NCBI GenBank assembly: GCA_009602735.1
Contig: WELA01008809.1
Location: forward strand, 26,437-90,436
From: Mesotaenium endlicherianum
Lineage: Eukaryota; Streptophyta; Zygnematophyceae; Zygnematales; Mesotaeniaceae
DNA length: 64,000 bases
Reading direction: 5' to 3'
Made by a program: the position numbers and the translations under genes. Shown piece by piece: positions 56,360 through 63,935 of the stretch (the first letter of the stretch is position 1; the number at the start of each line of letters is the position of its first letter). The notes under the pieces are model-generated. The model did no database searches and was not told the DNA's origin. It saw nothing but the letters and a program-made list of their open reading frames with translations.

Positions 56360-56670
56360 ATTGAAGAATAAGCAGATTGGCTTAAATAATTTTGTAAAAA
56401 ACACCATAAAATACAGTGAAAACAACGGATAAATTCAGTGTTTTTCACGATACATATACAAAAAATATTGCCTTACTTTATTTTTGGAAATTACTAGGGA
56501 GTTGACGGTAATACCTGCTTTCTCCGTGAGACGCTATTTGTTACTTGTCTCCTCTTCATCTCGTTAAGAATATCCCACCAATTCTTAGGGCATCAATATG
56601 TACAATCAACATAACATTATGTTGCAGGTACCATTATGTTGAAAACGACACTAAAAATAAACCTCCTATT
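56360..56670 (+). repeat. Duplicated leader, copy 1
   Basis: Together with 57511-57750 this forms a diverged direct repeat. Shared tracts include AAAACACCATAAAA, ATAAATTCAGTGTTT and the run around CCAATTCTTAGGGCATCAAT. Each copy follows a comM tail and precedes a beta-barrel gene. A TATTTTTG (56479-56486) could be a promoter element in copy 1. Confidence 0.75.
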
Positions 56671-57252
56671 ATGAGACCCGTTTTAACTATTGTAATCTTT
56701 GTATTAATCTCAATGTCTGCTAAAAGCCAAGTAACAAAAGGTAACTGGCTGCTGGGCGGTACAGTTAATTTCTCCTCTTCCAAAACTGCCACTTCTTATC
56801 CTACACCTACTCAGGAAACAGATGTTGACATAACTAATGTTACTGCTTCACCGACCATCGGGTATTTTTTAATGGACAAGTTTGCTGCGGGATTGAAACA
56901 GAGTTTCTCATGGAACAAAGCTCAAGTAGCTACAAGTGGAGGCCTATCTTCAAATATACGTCGCTATACGATCGGGCCATTCTTCCGCTATTATTTTCTA
57001 GATGCTGAAAAACCATTTAATCTTTTTACCGAAGCAAGTTACCAATTGGGCGTTATAAGCAATACGCCACAAACGGGCTCGATCAAGCTACTTTCAGTGG
57101 CTGCCGGCCCTGTCATCTATTTCAACTCCAGTGTCGGGCTGGAATTTACCATTGGGTATTCTCAGAGAAGCGAAGAAATCAAAGGTAGTTATAAGGAAGA
57201 CAAAAAATCATTTCAAATAGGTATTGGTTTTCAAATCCATTTAAATAAATAA
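56671..57252 (+). CDS. Outer-membrane beta-barrel protein, paralogue 1
   Basis: The protein has 193 residues with a signal peptide (MRPVLTIVIFVLISMSAKS) and a small porin-like barrel: GNWLLGGTVNFSSS, PTIGYFLMDKFAAGL, RRYTIGPFFRYYF and a final IGIGFQIHLNK. Over half of its residues match paralogue 2 at 57751. The pattern is of the OmpW/outer-membrane protein beta-barrel domain. The ATG at 56671 opens the signal peptide. Role unknown. Confidence 0.8.
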   Translation: MRPVLTIVIFVLISMSAKSQVTKGNWLLGGTVNFSSSKTATSYPTPTQETDVDITNVTASPTIGYFLMDKFAAGLKQSFSWNKAQVATSGGLSSNIRRYTIGPFFRYYFLDAEKPFNLFTEASYQLGVISNTPQTGSIKLLSVAAGPVIYFNSSVGLEFTIGYSQRSEEIKGSYKEDKKSFQIGIGFQIHLNK

Positions 57253-57263
57253 AACAAAACCCT

Positions 57264-57290
57264 ATGAAAACAAAAATTCTACTCACTACA
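57264..57290 (+). pseudogene. Vestige of the type IX cargo gene (first nine codons)
   Basis: ATG-AAA-ACA-AAA-ATT-CTA-CTC matches the start of the cargo gene at 58341. It follows barrel 1 at the same distance and then runs directly into comM remnant 2. Confidence 0.65.
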
Positions 57291-57510
57291 TCCCGGCATT
57301 TACGCCAATGCGCAGATCAATACTCGACTGATGCATGAACTATTGCCGGCTGAACAGGAGCGCCTCAACTTAAGCGCGCGCGCATACGACCGCATCCTAA
57401 AAGTGAGCCGGACCATTGCCGATTTGGAAGCCAGCCAGGAAATTCGCCCTGAACACTTAGCCGAAGTCATTTAATACAGGAGCCTGGATAGAGAAGGATG
57501 GGCAGGTTGA
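57288..57510 (+). pseudogene. comM remnant 2 (C-terminal 70 codons)
   Basis: Translation matches the C-terminus of intact comM: HPGIYANAQINT, then RLNLSARAYDRILKVSRTIA, then EIRPEHLAEV and YRSLDREGWAG. About ten residues are missing near the middle, and a glutamine codon has become TAA (57472-57474). It lacks all ATPase motifs. Confidence 0.88.
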
Positions 57511-57750
57511 ATTGAATAATAAATGAGCTGATCCAGATCCTTTTTGCGCAAAACACCATAAAAAACCGTGTAAACAACCACATAAATTCAGTGTTTATAC
57601 GGATGAAATATTGAAAAATATTTTTTTATTTCGCTATTTAGAATAAGAATCCCACCCTCAATTCTTAAGTCATCAATTAGTATATACGATCAGCCTAATA
57701 CTATGTTGTAGGCAATATTGTGTGACATAAACACTAAAATAAACCTTTTC
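57511..57750 (+). repeat. Duplicated leader, copy 2
   Basis: Second copy of the direct repeat described at 56360. It again lies between a comM tail and a barrel gene, and is somewhat shorter. The start of barrel 2 is at the matching place. Confidence 0.75.
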
Positions 57751-58329
57751 ATGAGACTCATTGTAACTATTGTGATTTTTGTATTATTCTCAATGTCCGC
57801 TAAGAGTCAGATTACAAAAGGAACTTGGCTGCTGGGAGGCACCGTTAATTTCTCTTCCATTAAAACGACAAACGCTTCTTATCCTAATACCGTATATCCG
57901 GAAAGTAACACTATCCATCTTGGTGTCTCGCCAAACGTTGGCTATTTTTTAATGGACAGGTTTGCTGCGGGACTGAGAATAAGTTTTGATTGGGATAAAT
58001 TTAAAACAATAAATGGATTGATTACTTCAAATAATAGCCGCTACACGGTCGGGCCATTTGCCCGCTATTATTTTCTGGATACTGAAAAGCCTGTTAATCT
58101 TTTTACCGAAGCCAGTTACCAATTAGGTTCTGTGAATTTTCATCCACAAAATGGCCCGATTCATATTTTTTTAGTAGCTGCCGGGCCTGTCGTTTATTTC
58201 AATTCCAGTATCGGTCTGGAATTCACCATTGGCTATTACCAGAGAAGTGAGGAGATAAAGGATAACTATAAAACCGAAAAAAAATCGTTTCAGTTAAATA
58301 TTGGTCTTCAAATTCATTTATCCAAATAA
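57751..58329 (+). CDS. Outer-membrane beta-barrel protein, paralogue 2
   Basis: The protein has 192 residues, signal peptide MRLIVTIVIFVLFSMSAKS, then the same barrel layout as paralogue 1 (GTWLLGGTVNFSS, NVGYFLMDRFAAGL, RYTVGPFARYYF, IGLQIHLSK). The loops between strands differ most, as expected for surface-exposed loops under change. It precedes the broken cargo gene by 11 bases. Confidence 0.8.
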   Translation: MRLIVTIVIFVLFSMSAKSQITKGTWLLGGTVNFSSIKTTNASYPNTVYPESNTIHLGVSPNVGYFLMDRFAAGLRISFDWDKFKTINGLITSNNSRYTVGPFARYYFLDTEKPVNLFTEASYQLGSVNFHPQNGPIHIFLVAAGPVVYFNSSIGLEFTIGYYQRSEEIKDNYKTEKKSFQLNIGLQIHLSK

Positions 58330-58340
58330 AACAAACCACT

Positions 58341-58921
58341 ATGAAAAACAAAATTCTACTCATTCCCTTGCTTTTGATAACAGCAATGCAGGTAAATGCC
58401 CAAAGCATCGCTCCTCAGGAATCAACTGAAGTTTGTCTGGGTGTAGATATGGTATTTACCGTTACCGTCCCGGCTATTATGGCGATTACTTTTTACTCAA
58501 ACCGTTAAACCAGACAACAACCGGACAGACTTACTATGATTACTTAAGCGTTGTGGCTACAACACCATGCGGTAATTCAGACCCCAGTCCAACTTCTTCC
58601 ATTACTATTGGGCCCATAACAGGAAGTTGCTCCGGTAGAATAGTAAGAACACCTCCCCAATCACTAACTGCAACAGCATCCGAAGAAAATGTATCGGAAG
58701 ACAGGCTATTCCCTAATCCCGTGAACAGCGTTTTAAAGTTGCAGGTAAAAACAAAAAATGTTGGCAAATATGCCATAATACTCGATGCATCAGGAAGAAT
58801 CTTACAAAGAATCAAACTGGTTAATACAATAACACAGGTTGATGTATCAAAGCTGCAAGGCGGAACTTATTTTATTAAAATTCCGGGTGAGGCCAATAAA
58901 CCATTGAAATTTATTAAATAA
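58341..58921 (+). pseudogene. Broken type IX secretion cargo gene
   Basis: The frame from 58341 gives a signal peptide (MKNKILLIPLLLITAMQVNAQ) and a short domain start (ESTEVCLGVDMVFTVTVP), then stops at about 58507. The second frame, from about 58433, carries the rest: PCGNSDPSPTSS and a type A C-terminal sorting domain from about 58705 (RLFPNPVNSVLKLQV, then GGTYFIKI and KPLKFIK). The parts are out of frame and most of the passenger is missing. Confidence 0.75.
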
Positions 58922-58962
58922 GAAACCTTATTATATCGACAAACTCCTTATCAAAGCTTGTT

Positions 58963-59015
58963 AAGAAGCCTTTCTACTCAGATAAACTACCGATTTTTGA
59001 GCAGAAAGGCTTCTT
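58963..59015 (+). terminator. Hairpin after the broken cargo gene
   Basis: 18-base arms (58963-58980 and 58998-59015, centred on AAGAAGCCTTTCT) match at 17 positions with a 17-base loop. No T-run follows, so it is a possible terminator or a leftover of a mobile repeat. Confidence 0.5.
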
Positions 59016-59087
59016 CAATAACATCGCATACCTGGTATAAAATCACGTTCAGGTGCGATGTTGTTGCAAAAGGTATCTGTTTTGTGA

Positions 59088-59624
59088 TTGAATCATTCTG
59101 GAACTGTTTCCAACAAGACATTTATTGCAAACAAAATTAGTTACAACTATTTAATTGTCTCCAAGGGAAGTTCCTATGGATACATGTATGATTCCTTGAA
59201 TTCCTCTACAAGTAAAAAAACTAATATTGATACATTTCTTTTTCAAAAAGGTTTTTGGGGATGCAACTTTTATAATGGCTTTTTGACTAAAGCAACCGAC
59301 AGCCTCCTTCAACGAACATTTTTGAACAAATCGAATTTGTTGGAAAAATATGTAACAGTAAATAAATCCGGCGATTCTTATAATGATACTACCTATCTAT
59401 ACTTTACAAAAGACTTTAATGATGTGGATTTCTCTTTTTGCAAGGAACTCGACAAAGCAAAAAACATGAGGCTATATAAGAGTCCGTTTATTTTCAATAA
59501 AACCTTTAGCAATAAATATCCATTCCCTCTACCCGCAAGAGAGTTATGGTATTCTATTCGGAGAGTTATGATCAAGGATAAAATGCAACTCATTGCATTG
59601 ATCAACTCAAAAAAACAATCATAA
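59088..59624 (+). CDS. Hypothetical protein, probably N-terminally truncated
   Basis: The open frame has 178 codons from a TTG directly after an in-frame stop; the first ATG is at 59184. The sequence is AT-rich and beta/alpha mixed (FLFQKGFWGCNFYNG, then FSNKYPFPLPARELWYSIRR). There is no signal peptide and no recognised family. The lack of a normal start suggests that it lost its 5' end, possibly in the rearrangements of this region. Confidence 0.45.
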   Translation: MNHSGTVSNKTFIANKISYNYLIVSKGSSYGYMYDSLNSSTSKKTNIDTFLFQKGFWGCNFYNGFLTKATDSLLQRTFLNKSNLLEKYVTVNKSGDSYNDTTYLYFTKDFNDVDFSFCKELDKAKNMRLYKSPFIFNKTFSNKYPFPLPARELWYSIRRVMIKDKMQLIALINSKKQS

Positions 59625-59638
59625 AAAACGCCTCCCAT

Positions 59639-59746
59639 ACAATTCAATTACAGGAAGACTATAAGGAGAGTGCATTTTTAGACGATCACATAGGTTACTT
59701 AGCCCTCCGTAGCGAGGGTGTAGTCAAGATGCTGGAAAGCCTGTAA
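59639..59746 (+). pseudogene. mutS-like C-terminal remnant
   Basis: Translation ends with DDHIGYLALRSEGVVKMLES followed by Leu and a stop, matching the C-terminus of the intact mutS-like gene (NDRMGYFILRKEGVVQMLDR). Only about 35 codons remain. It lies just upstream of intact comM, as the full mutS-like gene lies upstream of the first comM remnant. Confidence 0.8.
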
Positions 59747-59821
59747 AATCAGGTATAAATACTGCTTTTCAGCGCGCTAATTTTCTTAATTTCCACTTTT
59801 ACCCTTTACGAAATCATCATT

Positions 59822-61363
59822 ATGCTGGTAAAAGCCTTTGGCAGCGCTGTGCAGGGAGTGGAAGCGATTACGATTACAATAGAAGTGAATGTTAGCATGG
59901 GACAGAGCTACAGCATTGTAGGTCTGCCCGATAATGCTGTGCGTGAAAGTTTGAAACGAACTGAAAGCGCCATCAAGAGCAACGATTATCACATGCCGCG
60001 CACCAAAGTAATTGTGAACCTGGCGCCGGCTGATATTAAGAAAACAGGCTCTGCTTTTGATCTGCCCATTGCTGTGGGAATACTGGGAGCCAGTGAGCAA
60101 TTGCACCACATAGAGCGACTGCAAGAATTTGTGATCATGGGAGAATTAGGGCTCGATGGTAGTATACAACCCATCAAAGGTGCATTACCCATTGCTATAC
60201 AAGCACGCAAAGAAGGCTTTAAAGGATTGATCATTCCCAAAGCCAATGCGCGTGAGGCGGGGATGGTCAACAACCTGCTGGTGTATGGCGTTGCTCATTT
60301 GAATGAAGTCATCGCATTTTTTAAAGATGAACAATCGCTGCAACCCGTTGTGGTCAATACAAGAGATGAATTTTTCGACGACCAGTATGCGTTCGGTATG
60401 GACTTCAGTGATGTAAAAGGGCAGGAACACATCAAACGCGCGCTGGAGATTGCTGCCGCAGGGGCGCACAATGCATTGCTGATTGGTCCGCCCGGCGCCG
60501 GAAAGACCATGCTGGCCAAGCGGTTGCCTACCATCATGCCGCCATTGAGTTTGCACGAAGCATTGGAAACTACCAAGATCCATAGTGTGGCGGGCAAATT
60601 ACCCGAGAACAGTTCGCTCATCAGCAGGCGGCCCTTCCGTTCACCGCATCATACTACCAGTGATGTGGCATTGGTAGGTGGTGGAAGTGTTCCGCAGCCC
60701 GGAGAAATTTCATTGGCACATAACGGCGTTTTATTCCTGGATGAGTTGCCCGAATTCAAAAGAACAGTATTGGAAGTAATGCGACAACCCATGGAAGAAA
60801 GGAAAGTGAGTATTTCACGAACCAAAATGATACTTGATTTTCCGGCCAGTTTCATGCTCCTGGCTTCCATGAATCCCTGCCCTTGCGGTTATTATAATCA
60901 TCCGGAAAAAGCCTGTAGTTGTCCGCCCGGCGCCGTACAGAAATACCTCAATAAAGTATCCGGTCCACTGTTAGATCGCATAGACTTGCATGTAGAAGTA
61001 ACACCCGTGGCATTCACAGCGTTGAATGATGACAGGCAAGCAGAAAGTTCCGCCTCCATACGCGAACGCGTAGTGGCAGCACGTGATCTGCAAGCTGAAC
61101 GCTATAAAGAACATCCCGGCATTTACGCCAATGCACAGATCAATACTCAGTTAATGCAGGAACACTGTCAACTGAATAACATTTGTAACAACCTGTTACG
61201 AAAAGCCATGGAACGCCTCAACCTGAGTGCCCGTGCATACGACCGCATCCTCAAAGTGAGCCGCACTATTGCCGATCTGGACGCCAGCCAGGAAATCCGC
61301 CCTGAACACTTAGCCGAAGCCATTCAATACAGGAGCCTGGATAGAGAAGGATGGGCGGGATAA
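59822..61363 (+). CDS. comM: YifB/ComM Mg-chelatase-like AAA+ ATPase
   Basis: The protein has 513 residues. An N-terminal ChlI/Lon-like domain (residues 1-180) is followed by the AAA+ core: LLIGPPGAGKTMLAKRLP (Walker A, about residue 218), GVLFLDELPEF (Walker B) and a C-terminal MG-chelatase domain with ASMNPCPCGYYNHPEKACSC and RLNLSARAYDRILKVSRTIA. ComM drives branch migration of incoming DNA in natural transformation. It appears intact, in contrast to the two remnants upstream. Confidence 0.94.
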   Translation: MLVKAFGSAVQGVEAITITIEVNVSMGQSYSIVGLPDNAVRESLKRTESAIKSNDYHMPRTKVIVNLAPADIKKTGSAFDLPIAVGILGASEQLHHIERLQEFVIMGELGLDGSIQPIKGALPIAIQARKEGFKGLIIPKANAREAGMVNNLLVYGVAHLNEVIAFFKDEQSLQPVVVNTRDEFFDDQYAFGMDFSDVKGQEHIKRALEIAAAGAHNALLIGPPGAGKTMLAKRLPTIMPPLSLHEALETTKIHSVAGKLPENSSLISRRPFRSPHHTTSDVALVGGGSVPQPGEISLAHNGVLFLDELPEFKRTVLEVMRQPMEERKVSISRTKMILDFPASFMLLASMNPCPCGYYNHPEKACSCPPGAVQKYLNKVSGPLLDRIDLHVEVTPVAFTALNDDRQAESSASIRERVVAARDLQAERYKEHPGIYANAQINTQLMQEHCQLNNICNNLLRKAMERLNLSARAYDRILKVSRTIADLDASQEIRPEHLAEAIQYRSLDREGWAG

Positions 61364-61583
61364 AGTAACCAGATTGGAGGACGCAGATTGCGACCTTCAA
61401 AGCAGTATCTGTTTTATTTACAAATAATAAATGTCTGCACTAATGGTGAAAAACGAAATATTCGAGGCATTATTGTCCACCGATTTCTTTGCAACACAGG
61501 CATAGTGCCAAACATCAAAACTTTACGTATACTTGCAGAAGCCGATTATAGCAGATCAACTGCCATTGATTTTGGCAACTATT

Positions 61584-61892
61584 ATGCGACTATTTAGAAT
61601 CATACGACTTATATGGACTTTTTATAAAAACTTTTTGCCGCTATCCATTATTATTACAGCTTTTTGCCTTAGAGCATTCTGGATATATGGTTTCTCGGCT
61701 TTCTTCGGTATCTTTTGGGGTAAAATTGTTACATTAGGATTGACATATTATCTTATAAACAGTAATAAAAAAAATGAATATTATTACTATCAAAATTTAG
61801 GTCTTGCAAAGACGCTACTGTGGGCGGCTACATTAGTTTTTGACTTTGTTTTCTTTCTCTTACTTATCTTTCTGGCATACCAATTCAAATGA
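61584..61892 (+). CDS. Small membrane protein, partner of an ABC ATPase
   Basis: The protein has 102 residues with about three hydrophobic segments (FLPLSIIITAFCLRAFWIYG, then FFGIFWGKIVTLGLTYYL and a long C-terminal helix). No family was recognised. Its stop overlaps the start of the ABC ATPase by four bases (ATGA), so the two are coupled. It may be a minimal membrane component of the exporter. The ATG at 61584 was chosen. The 220 bases before it hold no gene. Confidence 0.65.
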   Translation: MRLFRIIRLIWTFYKNFLPLSIIITAFCLRAFWIYGFSAFFGIFWGKIVTLGLTYYLINSNKKNEYYYYQNLGLAKTLLWAATLVFDFVFFLLLIFLAYQFK

Positions 61893-62542
61893 ATCACGTA
61901 TTAGAAATAGATAGTACTCAGCTCCAATTCGGCGGAAGAAAAATATTATCTAGCATTTACCTTAGATGCGAAACCGGCAAGATAATTGGATTGCTAGGGA
62001 AAAACGGGCAAGGAAAATCTTGCCTGATGAAAGCTATTTATGGTAGTTTACCATGCGAGAAGTCCGTTCGGTTTGATCACATTTCTATTGTTGAAAGTTT
62101 CAAACACCCTGACTTAATTGTATATTTACCACAGTGTAATTTTATTCCAAAATCACTTTCACTTCGTCGAATATTTCAAGATTTCACCCTGGAGTACAGT
62201 GAATTTCAAAATAGATTTTCGGAGTTTGCAAAAAGAGAAAAAGATACTGTTGGCAGTCTTTCGGGAGGAGAGCGTAGATTATTAGAGTTGTATATAATCG
62301 CAAAGTCTAAATCACAGTTCGCTTTGCTGGATGAACCTTTCACACACCTAAATCCACTACAAATTGAAAAGGCCAAACAGTTGCTTAAAGAAGAAAAGGA
62401 GCATAAAGGCCTACTTATCACTGACCATATGTACAGACATATCATTGACATTTGCGATTCCCTGTATGTATTAACCAATGGACAAACGTATTTGACAAAA
62501 AGCGTTGCCGACATTGACACCTTAGGTTACGCAAGGCTTTAA
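61889..62542 (+). CDS. ABC transporter ATP-binding protein
   Basis: The protein has 217 residues. Walker A is LLGKNGQGKSCLMK (about residue 35), the signature is GSLSGGERRLLEL (about residue 126), Walker B is QFALLDEPFTHLN and the switch histidine is in LLITDHMYRH. No usual permease is next to it; the only partner is the 102-residue membrane protein upstream. AT-rich codon use sets it apart from the core genes. Substrate unknown; a peptide exporter role is conceivable given the bacteriocin-like gene nearby. Confidence 0.9.
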   Translation: MNHVLEIDSTQLQFGGRKILSSIYLRCETGKIIGLLGKNGQGKSCLMKAIYGSLPCEKSVRFDHISIVESFKHPDLIVYLPQCNFIPKSLSLRRIFQDFTLEYSEFQNRFSEFAKREKDTVGSLSGGERRLLELYIIAKSKSQFALLDEPFTHLNPLQIEKAKQLLKEEKEHKGLLITDHMYRHIIDICDSLYVLTNGQTYLTKSVADIDTLGYARL

Positions 62543-62683
62543 CAGCTACCCCATAAACATTTACTCAAATCGGTCAGTGGGTAATTCGACAACAAAATCC
62601 TAACGGATCGCGTCATTTTTTAAATTAGTCGACTATAACTCTCATACTGTCAATAAACAATGATTTGCTTGGCTATATGCCAT

Positions 62684-62712
62684 AAAAAACGGAGGTATTA
62701 CCTTCGTTTTAA
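62684..62712. terminator. Bidirectional terminator between convergent operons
   Basis: Arms AAAACGGAGG (62686-62695) and CCTTCGTTTT (62701-62710) pair over ten bases (one G-U) with a five-base loop. The minus-strand side has a run of six T. It separates the ABC pair from the DUF1573/fulvocin-like genes. The rest of the 62543-62791 gap shows nothing else. Confidence 0.75.
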
Positions 62713-62791
62713 AAGAATGACTTTTAAGCCGCATTCGACTATTGATATTGAGTAAAATATTTTTGCCATCAATTTAGTCAGACTACACGAA

Positions 62792-63178
62792 TCAATGTAC
62801 TGTTCCTCTCAATTCAACCGATTGGATAGGAGGTCTTCCATTGGTTCGTACAGATATAAATCTGAACATTTCACCGGTGTCGGAGGGATTGGGTTTGAAA
62901 GTAACTCTCAATGGAACACTATCGTTTGACGACACAATGGAATCCTTTAGAGCTCCGACCATGCAGCCGCACGCACTCGCAATCTCCGAAATAATCAATT
63001 TATCTGAGCCGAGGTTTTTAACATATACAGTTGTTTCGTAGCTCGTTCCTCGAGGGATTGAGAAATGAACAACTGAAGGTATTATAGCATACGTTTTTTT
63101 ATCCGCCGTTTTGCAATTGAATGAGAAAGTTACAATAGCTAAAGCAATAAGACGAGAAATATTTTTGTGAGCAACCAT
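62792..63178 (-). CDS. DUF1573-domain exported protein
   Basis: The protein has 128 residues: a signal peptide (LIALAIVTFSFNC) and a DUF1573/Ig-like domain with the conserved ASACGCMVG cysteine pair (about residue 72) and VPLRVTFKPNPSDTGEM. DUF1573 proteins are common in Bacteroidota and often sit near genes for secreted peptides or thiol-redox proteins. It is 25 bases after the fulvocin-like gene and probably co-transcribed. Role unknown. Confidence 0.85.
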   Translation of the reverse strand: MVAHKNISRLIALAIVTFSFNCKTADKKTYAIIPSVVHFSIPRGTSYETTVYVKNLGSDKLIISEIASACGCMVGALKDSIVSSNDSVPLRVTFKPNPSDTGEMFRFISVRTNGRPPIQSVELRGTVH

Positions 63179-63203
63179 AAGAAAAGATATTTATTTCCGA
63201 AAA

Positions 63204-63830
63204 TTAGAGTAAAGAGCAGACTCCATTGCACGAAAATAAAAACAGTGTGCCACATCCCGCACTACTTGATTTACAGCCGTTGTCCCTGCACGACCCTGCG
63301 TTACAATAAGAGTCTGATCGGGAACAGTGGCAATCGTTATCAGGGGGAGGAGGAGTTACGTCATTCGTTCTTACTCCATTAGTTTTCGCCTGAACTGTTG
63401 TGGCTGAATATCCGTAATATCCTTGATCTGACGGAAGATCAATAAGGAGAGAAAATGCATCTGGAACACCTAATAGAGATTGCGCTTTATACTTAATCTG
63501 TGGTAGGGCAAGAGTAAAATTTTTCAATGCAATACTGTTTTCTTCAAAAATGTTTCTTACAAGCCAACTTTTTTTGAAATCATGTACAAAAGCTAATTGC
63601 TCAGAACTTAAATCATGTGATTGAATAAAATATTCGATATGACGATTCCATATTTCCAATTTTTCGCTAGGCTTTAACAACGCATAGTTAACTTTAAGCT
63701 GGTTGTAGTCCTTAGATGCCATAACCGCAGACAATGCGGTCTCGTCAACCACGTCAGTCTGTGTAATACTCTTAGTACATGAACTAAATAAGCAAATCGC
63801 AATAAGCGGGAGTAGCATAATTTGTTTCAT
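63204..63830 (-). CDS. Fulvocin C-related Cys-rich lipoprotein
   Basis: The protein has 208 residues. It starts with a lipoprotein signal (lipobox LFSSC, Cys 18), followed by a helical region of about 140 residues and a Pro-rich hinge (TPPPPDND). The last 45 residues hold eight cysteines in a pattern of the fulvocin C-related bacteriocin family (CHC, then single cysteines spaced 4-8 apart, ending GVCSLL). Such domains form disulfide-tied mini-proteins. It may be a precursor that is cut at the hinge, or a surface lipoprotein; toxicity is not shown. DUF1573 follows downstream. Confidence 0.75.
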   Translation of the reverse strand: MKQIMLLPLIAICLFSSCTKSITQTDVVDETALSAVMASKDYNQLKVNYALLKPSEKLEIWNRHIEYFIQSHDLSSEQLAFVHDFKKSWLVRNIFEENSIALKNFTLALPQIKYKAQSLLGVPDAFSLLIDLPSDQGYYGYSATTVQAKTNGVRTNDVTPPPPDNDCHCSRSDSYCNAGSCRDNGCKSSSAGCGTLFLFSCNGVCSLL

Positions 63831-63935
63831 AAATTTTGATTTTGATTTTAAATATTTATTATAAGTAGCTTATTTCAAATGCAGGTTTTACCAGACTCGA
63901 ATTTCTCTTCTAAGGAATAATTATTAGAGCTTATC

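Noticed and set aside
58958-59140. 60-codon open frame over the hairpin
   Set aside because: It spans the inverted repeat, has no signal or family features and conflicts with the frame of the next gene.
61388-61597. 69-codon open frame after comM
   Set aside because: No start context, no recognisable family, and it overlaps the better-supported membrane protein start.
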